A stretch of 39,864 nucleotides of DNA from an uncultured Lachnospiraceae bacterium (GTDB lineage: Bacteria; Bacillota; Clostridia; Lachnospirales; Lachnospiraceae). The position numbers and the translations under genes are program-made. The stretch spans positions 1-39,864 of the forward strand of contig CACXFB010000004.1 of the NCBI GenBank assembly GCA_902766825.1, given 5' to 3'. The notes beneath the pieces are model-generated. The model made no database searches, was not told the DNA's origin, and saw only the letters and a list, made by a program, of their open reading frames with translations. This document shows positions 34,921 to 39,864 of this stretch, piece after piece. The stretch's first letter is position 1; each line of letters begins with the position of its first letter.

Positions 34921-35569
34921 CATAAACCTCCTCTAATTTTTTCATTCCTTTTTCATAATTATCTTCTCTCGCTATGGCGCCACCCTTGAACAAATACAAA
35001 TCATCTACCAAATCATTATAAAAATCAAATTGATGACCCGTCATTAATATTGTTGAATCCGATGATAAGTGTTTTATATTTTTCTTTAAATCCTTTAAAC
35101 TTTCATAATCTAAGCCGTTAGATATTTCATCAAGTATAATATACTCAGGCTTCAATATTTCCATTAAAATAATGCCAAGTTTTTTCCTCTGTCCATTTGA
35201 ATATGTTTTCACTTTAGACCTTAAAACATTGCGGTCAAGTATTTTTTCAGCAAAATGTAATATAGCATTCTTTTTCATTTTATTTTCTGAGAATATAAGT
35301 AAATTATCTAATCCAGATAAATTATTATAAAAAGGGCAATCGTCAAACAACACAAAAAAGCTGCTTCTAACTTTATCTATGTCCTTGCCACCATATGTTA
35401 TATTGCCTTCATAATCTTCCAGATTGGCCATGCATTTTATCAGCGTAGTCTTTCCTGCACCATTCTCACCCATTATAAATGAAATTCTGTTGTCCTTAAC
35501 TTCAAAACTTGTGTCTTTTATAACATCTTTATTTTTATATCTTTTTTTTATTTTATTAAACTTTATCAT
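34892..35569 (-). CDS. ABC transporter ATP-binding protein, probable lantibiotic immunity (LanF-like)
   Basis: A compact 225-residue ATPase with Walker A GENGAGKTT (residues 34-42), signature YSNGQRKK in place of LSGGQ, Walker B YIILDEISNGLD, and H-loop MTGHQ. It has no C-terminal extension, unlike the ATPase at 38226. The Glu after Walker B Asp is present, so hydrolysis should work. AGGAG lies before the ATG, and a possible promoter lies at 35615-35642. Together with the next gene it would form a two-part exporter, probably for immunity to the lantibiotic encoded just upstream. Confidence 0.8.
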   Translation of the reverse strand: MIKFNKIKKRYKNKDVIKDTSFEVKDNRISFIMGENGAGKTTLIKCMANLEDYEGNITYGGKDIDKVRSSFFVLFDDCPFYNNLSGLDNLLIFSENKMKKNAILHFAEKILDRNVLRSKVKTYSNGQRKKLGIILMEILKPEYIILDEISNGLDYESLKDLKKNIKHLSSDSTILMTGHQFDFYNDLVDDLYLFKGGAIAREDNYEKGMKKLEEVYDEKLYKARA

Positions 35570-35614
35570 CTTTTCTCCTGTCGTTTAATCATTAAATCCA
35601 TGATTTTATTGACT

Positions 35615-35642
35615 ATTTTATCAACAAACGCATATAAGACAA
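35615..35642 (-). promoter_or_regulatory. Possible promoter of the immunity ABC genes
   Basis: On the minus strand, TTGTCT (35637-35642) and TAAAAT (35615-35620) are 16 bases apart. It follows a repeat element and precedes the ABC ATPase gene by 46 bases. Moderate match only. Confidence 0.35.
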
Positions 35643-35692
35643 TGAGTCAATGAGAACCGTCCCTTTGACTCAGAACCATTCCCATTGACTCA
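35643..35692. repeat. Short repeat element with TGAGTCAA/TTGACTCA units
   Basis: TGAGTCAA (35643-35650) is followed by two inverted copies, TTGACTCA (35665-35672 and 35685-35692). AGAACC plus 14-15 bases up to TTGACTCA occurs twice in tandem with a 20-base period (35653-35672 and 35672-35692). From memory, units such as AGAACCGTCCC are scattered through Lachnospiraceae genomes, so it may be a dispersed palindromic element. Confidence 0.5.
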
Positions 35693-35694
35693 CT

Positions 35695-35874
35695 CTACTG
35701 TTCATTTTTCTTACCTGTCAATTTAGCATAGAGCGTCATACCTACAATCGCTGCAAGCGTTCCCACTATAACCTGATTGATTTCAAACTTTGTAATATTG
35801 CAAATAACATTTACACCTAACAAAGCTAAAAGAACTACTATTGTTACAATGATTCCTTTAATAAAATTTGCCAT
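35695..35874 (-). CDS. 59-residue two-span membrane protein between precursor and ABC genes
   Basis: The protein begins MANFIKGIIVTIVVLLALLG and has two hydrophobic segments (about residues 6-26 and 33-49) and a Lys-rich tail (LTGKKNEQ). It has no double-glycine leader and only one cysteine, so it is not itself a lantibiotic precursor. AGGAGA lies before the ATG at 35874; an ATG two codons earlier is too close to it. Small hydrophobic proteins next to two-component lantibiotic genes are often immunity proteins (LtnI in the lacticin 3147 locus), although this one shows no clear similarity to LtnI. A shared transcript with the precursors is likely. Confidence 0.6.
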   Translation of the reverse strand: MANFIKGIIVTIVVLLALLGVNVICNITKFEINQVIVGTLAAIVGMTLYAKLTGKKNEQ

Positions 35875-35895
35875 AGTCATTCTCCTTTACACACA

Positions 35896-35946
35896 GTCAC
35901 GTCACATAATATATATGAATTTATTATGTAAATCATGCAACGTGAC
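35896..35946 (-). promoter_or_regulatory. Two-part hairpin between the beta precursor and the 59-residue gene
   Basis: GTCACGT (35896-35902) pairs with ACGTGAC (35940-35946), and inside it ACATAATA (35904-35911) pairs with TATTATGT (35922-35929). There is no U-tract, so it is more likely to stabilise the precursor mRNA or partly block transcription than to terminate fully. It ends some 20 bases before the start of the next gene. Confidence 0.45.
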
Positions 35947-35965
35947 CGTTACAATATGCAATTTA

Positions 35966-36151
35966 TTACTTACACTTAGAAGAGCACTTAAATGATGGGC
36001 AAAATCCTGCAGATAAAGCAACTGAAACTGCGATTGTTGCCTCCACTAAGGTTCCTCCATCAGGTGTTTCAGCATCAGCTAACTCCTGTAATTCTTTCTC
36101 ATTTACTGCTCCCTCTGGAGCAACCTTCTTTTCGTCCTTAAAATTCTCCAT
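35966..36151 (-). CDS. lanA2: Two-component lantibiotic beta precursor (LanA2)
   Basis: A 61-residue class II lanthipeptide precursor. The leader is acidic (KELQELADAETPDGG) and ends in a double glycine for the LanT peptidase. The predicted 28-residue core starts TLVEATIAVSVALSAGF and ends CPSFKCSSKCK. It aligns with haloduracin beta and lacticin 3147 A2 (AVSVAL against GVSVAL, CPSFKCSSKC against CPTTKCTSQC). Likely rings are Ser14-Cys18, Ser20-Cys23 and Ser24 or Ser25-Cys27. All three donors are serines, so lanthionine rather than methyllanthionine is expected. AAGGAG lies nine to ten bases before the ATG. Confidence 0.85.
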   Translation of the reverse strand: MENFKDEKKVAPEGAVNEKELQELADAETPDGGTLVEATIAVSVALSAGFCPSFKCSSKCK

Positions 36152-36225
36152 TTTAAATTTCTCCTTTTTTCTAATAAATTTTCTTAACTTTTCCGAATAA
36201 ATAATTCAATAAATTAATATCACAA

Positions 36226-36255
36226 AACTAGTTCATCAACATCAAGAGACTAGTT
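36226..36255 (-). promoter_or_regulatory. Inverted repeat at the lanA1 stop codon
   Basis: AACTAGT (36226-36232) and ACTAGTT (36249-36255) are a 7-bp inverted repeat, the second arm covering the TAG stop of the alpha gene. A weak structure that could protect or attenuate the alpha transcript before the beta gene. Confidence 0.3.
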
Positions 36256-36462
36256 GCAACATGCCTGACATTCTTTTGTCAATGTGCAGAATTTTCCTTT
36301 GTTACCAAGAGCTGCACTGATATCAGGTATCCAACCTGCTCCTGCAAGTGCTTCCATATCCTGCTCTGTAAGTTCTACTGTTACATTTCCGCTTGGATTT
36401 GATACAATTGAATTAACCTTTTCTCTTAATACTGGATCTTTGATTTCTGATACATTCTTCAT
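36250..36462 (-). CDS. lanA1: Two-component lantibiotic alpha precursor (LanA1)
   Basis: A 70-residue class II precursor. The leader ends VELTEQDMEALAGAG, and cleavage after AG or GA would release a core of about 27 residues, WIPDISAALGNKGKF then CTLTKECQACCN. The LGNKG segment and CTLTxEC lipid-II-binding ring match haloduracin alpha and, less closely, lacticin 3147 A1. Expected rings, numbered from Trp1, are Ser6-Cys16 (the same ten-residue step as in haloduracin alpha), Thr17-Cys22 and Thr19-Cys26. Cys25 has no donor left, and the N-terminal cysteine pair of haloduracin alpha is absent. The ATG at 36462 has AAAGGG about ten bases upstream. Confidence 0.88.
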   Translation of the reverse strand: MKNVSEIKDPVLREKVNSIVSNPSGNVTVELTEQDMEALAGAGWIPDISAALGNKGKFCTLTKECQACCN

Positions 36463-36529
36463 TTTTTGTTTCCCTTTCTTTAATATCAAATTAGTTAAAT
36501 TTTTGTTTTTTGTAGCTGCTACATTTATG

Positions 36530-36552
36530 AGTATACATCATTTTTCCCATTT
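36530..36552 (-). promoter_or_regulatory. Candidate lanA1 promoter (good -10, poor -35)
   Basis: On the minus strand TATACT (36530-36535) lies about 68 bases before the lanA1 ATG. At 16-18 bases upstream of it there is no sequence close to TTGACA (CAAATT or AAATTA only). A strong -10 with a missing -35 is what is expected of an activator-dependent promoter. Confidence 0.45.
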
Positions 36553-36610
36553 AATTTGTTTTTGTATTAAATGACCTTTTTTGAGTCTTTTTCGCAATAT
36601 TTTTTGCTTC

Positions 36611-36641
36611 ATGATACGTTTACGACTCGTAAACGTATCAT
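36611..36641. promoter_or_regulatory. Perfect 31-bp palindrome upstream of the lantibiotic precursor genes
   Basis: Arms ATGATACGTTTACGA (36611-36625) and its exact inverse (36627-36641) flank a single C. It lies 75-105 bases upstream of the candidate -10 box. Each half contains TACGTTTAC, eight of nine bases of the LytTR half-site pattern as I remember it. It is not followed by a U-tract, so it is not a typical terminator. An operator for the LytTR regulator encoded upstream is the most economical reading (inference). Confidence 0.6.
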
Positions 36642-36674
36642 AAAACATACATGCAAGGCAGCACATAACTCCAA

Positions 36675-36719
36675 CAAAAAAATCCACCATTGAATTAATC
36701 ATTCTTAATTCAATGATGG
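36675..36719 (-). terminator. Terminator of the lanM-ATPase-regulator-flavoprotein unit
   Basis: Arms 36684-36698 and 36705-36719 (15 bp, one G-U on the minus strand) enclose a 6-base loop, followed by a run of U in the minus-strand RNA (36675-36682). The first arm includes the last codons and stop of the flavoprotein gene, so the precursors downstream need their own promoter. Confidence 0.85.
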
Positions 36720-37472
36720 AGCTGTTTTGTAAATTGCCCTAAGTGCGTCCTCAAAGCAATCATACTCATTAAATCCTCGGTCGTACCATCGTCTTATTTC
36801 ATCAACATCGTCTATGTATTCTTTTAATTCTTCATACCTTTTTTTATACATCAAAAAGACATCCTTTTGCATTCTGCTGACAGCAGGAATATGTCCGTCT
36901 ACCAAATAATCTTTAACAGCTTTTGCACAGTTATGAAGCATTGGCTGCATCTTGTCCAGCGTTTTTTCATTTATCATGTACTGCTTATTAAATGCTGCCG
37001 TTTCAATTGTACCCACATCTAACACGCCCAGATAATCCATAAATTTTCGAAGATAATCTGACACATATTTAAGACCGTTCCCACCGGATGTTGCCACAGT
37101 GATTCCTGCCTTTCCCATCAGTTCCATTGTATGTGTCCAGTATGATATCCTGTCCATAAACTTTTTCATATTACCGGAAACCGCATGAAAATAAACAGGA
37201 CTGCCAAGTATGATGCAATCAGCTTCCAGCATACGTTTTCGAATCTCACTCATATCATCTTTGCAATCCAAGGCACATTTTCCTGCGACAAAGCATTGTG
37301 TACACCCCACACATTCCTTGATGTCACATTTGCTTCCGCAAAATTCAGTCATAACAACTTCCAGGCCGGTCTCATCCTGTATGCACCTTACAAGCTCGCG
37401 CATAATTATTCCGGTAGTCGAATTCACATTACAACTACCTACATATGCAAATATCTTAATTTTGTCCTTCAA
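36705..37472 (-). CDS. Iron-sulfur flavoprotein-like reductase in the lantibiotic locus
   Basis: A 255-residue protein of the flavodoxin-like/NADPH-dependent FMN reductase group. The N-terminal beta-alpha start is IFAYVGSCNVNSTTGIIMRE, with the FMN-binding GSPVYFHAVSGNMKKFMDR near residue 95-112. The pattern C54-x2-C57-x2-C60-x5-C66 (ECVGCTQCFVAGKC) is the compact cluster motif of iron-sulfur flavoproteins. Translation starts at TTG, overlapping the regulator gene by 17 bases. Flavin-dependent LanJ_B reductases turn dehydroalanine into D-alanine in some two-component lantibiotics; a similar role here is a hypothesis. General redox metabolism is the alternative. Confidence 0.75.
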   Translation of the reverse strand: MKDKIKIFAYVGSCNVNSTTGIIMRELVRCIQDETGLEVVMTEFCGSKCDIKECVGCTQCFVAGKCALDCKDDMSEIRKRMLEADCIILGSPVYFHAVSGNMKKFMDRISYWTHTMELMGKAGITVATSGGNGLKYVSDYLRKFMDYLGVLDVGTIETAAFNKQYMINEKTLDKMQPMLHNCAKAVKDYLVDGHIPAVSRMQKDVFLMYKKRYEELKEYIDDVDEIRRWYDRGFNEYDCFEDALRAIYKTAPSLN

Positions 37473-38193
37473 TATTCAATCCTCTTATCAGTCTGGACGC
37501 AATCATGCATTCTTGTCCGTCCACCATGTATAATATTCTGTTCTTCAAATCAACTTCTTTAATATTATCCTTGTTAACCAAAAAAGAACGATGACAACGA
37601 TAAAATCTCTCATCCAGATTCTTTTCTACATCTTTTATCTTACCCAAAAACTCCATTGTTCGGTTTTTACAATGCAAAACAATCTTATGCACATTTGGAG
37701 ATGTTTCAAAAAAGAGAATATCATCATAATCTATCGTGTAAACTTTATCATTCACCTTTACAGAAAAGACTGTCTGCACCTTATTATTGATAGAAGCAAA
37801 TCGTTGGTTCGCCTTTAATATACACTCACGAACTCTTCTGCCAAGATTTTCTTCATCATCTTTTAAAATGAAATCCAATGCCTCCAATTTGTAGATAAAA
37901 GTCATATAACTCATTTCTGAATGTGTAGTTACAAAAACAATAAATCCTCTTGGATCATATTTTCGAATCTCCTGGGCAAGCTGCAATCCCGAAATGTCAC
38001 TGTTAAGATCAATATCAAGGAAATACAGACCTACTTCTTTCGTCTCCTTAATCTTATCCAGAATAACATGAGGATTTTCAGACACACAGCAAAGCTGCAT
38101 GTCCAAATCTTCAATCATAACAGTATTCTCTATCATCTTACTGATTCTTTCTCTATGTTCAATCATATCTTCACACATATATATTTTCAGCAT
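37456..38193 (-). CDS. LytTR-family response regulator (AgrA/ComE type)
   Basis: A 245-residue regulator. The receiver domain has the acidic pair in MLKIYMCEDM, the phospho-acceptor in LYFLDIDLNSDISGL, the Thr in FVTTHSE and the Lys in FILKDD. The C-terminal LytTR DNA-binding domain runs from about YTIDYDDILFFETSPNVHKI to the end, with FYRCHRSFLVNKDNIKEVDL, the classical LytTR core. The ATG at 38193 has AGGAGG five bases upstream. No histidine kinase is in view. It probably activates the precursor promoter, and perhaps its own unit. Confidence 0.92.
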   Translation of the reverse strand: MLKIYMCEDMIEHRERISKMIENTVMIEDLDMQLCCVSENPHVILDKIKETKEVGLYFLDIDLNSDISGLQLAQEIRKYDPRGFIVFVTTHSEMSYMTFIYKLEALDFILKDDEENLGRRVRECILKANQRFASINNKVQTVFSVKVNDKVYTIDYDDILFFETSPNVHKIVLHCKNRTMEFLGKIKDVEKNLDERFYRCHRSFLVNKDNIKEVDLKNRILYMVDGQECMIASRLIRGLNIEGQN

Positions 38194-38225
38194 TTTGTCC
38201 TCCTGTGGCATCAGCAAATATATGA

Positions 38226-39098
38226 TTACTGGTTCTTTATTAACTCCAAGAATGTATCTTCCAAAGTCTCACATGCCTCGTACATACCGGTAATAATAAC
38301 ATTGTTGGCTGCAAGCAGTTTCGCTACATCAGTCTTTTCTTTGTTACCGATTTTAACTCTTACTTCATTATTATCACTGGAAATAACATCGTATTTGTTT
38401 TTACTTAGGATTTCAACTGTAGCTTCTGGATCAAGACTCTCAATGACAACAGTAATCTGCTTTTTCTTCAAATCATTATTAAAGTCCATTGTCTGAATTA
38501 TTTTTCCTTTATTGATAATAATAGCTCTGTCACACATCTTTTCAAGCTCGCCTAACAAATGACTTGAAATCAGTACGGTAATATTATTTTCACTTGCAAT
38601 TTTTCTGATGTACTCTCTGACTTCATATATTCCCTCAGGGTCAAGTCCATTAGTAGGTTCATCCAAAACCAATACATCCGGATCTTTTAACAGAGCCTGT
38701 GCAATTCCCAGACGCTGTCTCATACCAAGAGAATATGCCTTTACCTTCTTATTAGCAGCCTCAGTAAGTCCTAAAAGTTCCAGAAGTTCTTCTACTCTCT
38801 TTGAACCTACGCCGTTAAGCTTTGCAAAATACATTAGATTCTCATACCCTGTATTATACGAATAAAAGCTTGGAGTTTCAATCATACTTCCAATATCTTT
38901 TATAGCACTCATATCCAATTCACCGGTATAATTTTTTGTCAACCCGACAAGGACTTTCATAATACTTGTCTTTCCTGCTCCGTTAGGTCCGATAAGACCG
39001 ACAATCTCACCTCTTTTCAGTTCAAAAGAAACATCATTTAGAATCTGAAAATCCTTAACTTTTCTGCTGATACCTCTCGCTTTTAATACATAACTCAT
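38226..39098 (-). CDS. ABC transporter ATP-binding protein of the lantibiotic/bacitracin export type
   Basis: A 290-residue ATPase with Walker A GPNGAGKTS (residues 37-45), signature YSLGMRQRLGIAQALL, Walker B VLVLDEPTNGLDP, and H-loop ISSHLLGELEKMCDR. The sequence resembles BcrA/LanF-type proteins, including the C-terminal 70-residue extension ending LEDTFLELI. No permease gene follows it in this unit, unlike the normal LanFEG order. Its partner could be off the right edge, or it could serve the permease at 33973. It lies between lanM and the response regulator. Confidence 0.85.
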   Translation of the reverse strand: MSYVLKARGISRKVKDFQILNDVSFELKRGEIVGLIGPNGAGKTSIMKVLVGLTKNYTGELDMSAIKDIGSMIETPSFYSYNTGYENLMYFAKLNGVGSKRVEELLELLGLTEAANKKVKAYSLGMRQRLGIAQALLKDPDVLVLDEPTNGLDPEGIYEVREYIRKIASENNITVLISSHLLGELEKMCDRAIIINKGKIIQTMDFNNDLKKKQITVVIESLDPEATVEILSKNKYDVISSDNNEVRVKIGNKEKTDVAKLLAANNVIITGMYEACETLEDTFLELIKNQ

Positions 39099-39122
39099 AT
39101 TCCGTCACCTTTCCTTTCTCAT

Positions 39123-39864
39123 CTATTCCAATTTCAATATCGATGGAACACTGTCTGATATTTTTCTAAGCAATGAATAACCTGCGCCACTTATACCAAG
39201 CATCATTCCGTATGGCAGTAACGACTGACTTTCAACATAATCAATCATATTATTTGCCAGCTCGTCATAAGTACATTCACATTCTTTCTTCAGCTCTTCA
39301 TCGCCTGTCATTTGTGCTATGTCAGCAATAATCTCAAGATTTCCGACATCTCCGTGACAATAGCATATATTATTTCCAAGTGCATTATTTCTCATAACTG
39401 CTACATCACGAATATATCCCTTTAACTCTTCGTCCATGCCACCGACAGCATTCCACTGTTTTATCTTGCTGTACAAAATTCCAACTGCTCCATGGCACCA
39501 TGCATTGGAAACCCCATCTTTTCCGTAAACCGTTCTCCAGTTATGTTTTTCTTTGACGTACATGTCTTTCACAAACGCGTTTGATTTGTATAAAGTATCC
39601 TTTATTTCTTCGTCTTGATATAATTCATATGCATCAGCCAATGCCTCTTCGATACCACAGCTTCCATGGGCATATCCTACATAAATATGATCATTTACCC
39701 CACTGCGCCATGCAACTTGTCCCTTCTTTAATTCAAGTTTGTTTTTTATCAGGTGATTGACCAGCAAGCCACCGGTATCATACGCAATATCCTTTAATTC
39801 ACCGTTAAAGTTCTTACAAATGCTGATGCATACTTTTAATGCTCCTGCAGCACCGCTGATTACA
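39123..39864 (-). CDS. lanM: Class II lanthipeptide synthetase LanM, C-terminal cyclase domain (partial)
   Basis: The frame is open to the right edge, so only about 246 C-terminal residues are visible. They form a LanC-like cyclase domain: VISGAAGALKVCISICKN at the edge, then YAHGSCGIEEALADAY, NAWCHGAVGILY and CYCHGDVGNLEIIAD. The two Cys and the His of WCHG and CHG are the zinc ligands of LanC domains. A LanM is expected because both precursors have class II leaders, but the N-terminal dehydratase part is outside the window, so a separate LanC cannot be strictly excluded. It would dehydrate and cyclise the products of lanA1 and lanA2. Confidence 0.85.
   Translation of the reverse strand, partial: VISGAAGALKVCISICKNFNGELKDIAYDTGGLLVNHLIKNKLELKKGQVAWRSGVNDHIYVGYAHGSCGIEEALADAYELYQDEEIKDTLYKSNAFVKDMYVKEKHNWRTVYGKDGVSNAWCHGAVGILYSKIKQWNAVGGMDEELKGYIRDVAVMRNNALGNNICYCHGDVGNLEIIADIAQMTGDEELKKECECTYDELANNMIDYVESQSLLPYGMMLGISGAGYSLLRKISDSVPSILKLE

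Noticed and set aside
36611-36641. Terminator reading of the 31-bp palindrome
   Set aside because: No U-tract follows on the minus strand, and a complete terminator already lies about 40 bases upstream at 36675-36719.
38226-39098. Complete LanFEG immunity transporter at the lanM end
   Set aside because: Only the ATPase is present. The next gene is the response regulator, and no permease is encoded in the unit within this window.

Overview
The window looks like chromosome of a low-GC Gram-positive of the class Clostridia, most likely family Lachnospiraceae. The basis is the S10-spc-alpha ribosomal operon order, with adk-map-KOW protein-infA-rpmJ between secY and rpsM and with ecfA1-ecfA2-ecfT-truA after rplQ, together with strong AGGAGG ribosome binding sites, frequent GTG/TTG starts and zinc-type S14 and L36. 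Almost every gene is on the minus strand, so transcription runs from right to left. The family assignment is inference; no 16S or database search was possible.

Left edge (1-1132): the only plus-strand genes are the C-terminal end of a probable polymorphic toxin and a 151-residue protein that is probably its immunity partner. A gene-free gap with a large hairpin separates them from lysS. Next come greA-lysS (one operon from a consensus promoter), a GntR/YtrA-type regulator with an ABC ATPase and a 690-residue ABC permease (its promoter is overlaid by a 16-bp inverted repeat), a three-gene NatA/NatB-like ABC exporter, two single-pass membrane proteins (one with a zinc ribbon), and tRNA-Gln.

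Centre (12644-32952): the ribosomal supercluster. A single strong promoter at about 32924-32952 feeds rpsJ-rplC-rplD-rplW-rplB-rpsS-rplV-rpsC-rplP-rpmC-rpsQ-rplN-rplX-rplE-rpsN-rpsH-rplF-rplR-rpsE-rpmD-rplO-secY-adk-map-KOW-infA-rpmJ-rpsM-rpsK-rpsD-rpoA-rplQ, which ends at a terminator at 16051-16087. The ECF transporter module and truA follow. Three long non-coding segments interrupt this compact operon: a highly structured leader before rpsJ, about 200 nt between rpsJ and rplC, and 330 nt before rpsM. They are good candidates for ribosomal-protein autoregulation. The 3' end of rpsM is also repeated three more times, with an exact 50-nt period, between rpsM and rpsK.

Right end (33062-39864): after a decayed AAA-ATPase-like gene there is a two-component class II lantibiotic locus, the most interesting part of the window. 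In transcription order it holds the LanC-like end of a LanM synthetase (running off the edge), an ABC ATPase, a LytTR response regulator, an iron-sulfur-flavoprotein-like reductase and a terminator. A separate promoter region with a perfect 31-bp palindrome follows, then the alpha precursor (haloduracin-alpha/lacticin-3147-A1-like), the beta precursor, a 59-residue membrane protein, an ABC ATPase-permease pair, and a 41-residue membrane peptide found by reading the sequence directly. The alpha peptide keeps the lipid-II-binding CTLTxEC ring but lacks the N-terminal cysteine pair and has one cysteine more than its possible ring donors. The locus probably makes, regulates and resists a new member of this family. 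The peptidase-exporter and histidine kinase are not in view and may lie to the right.
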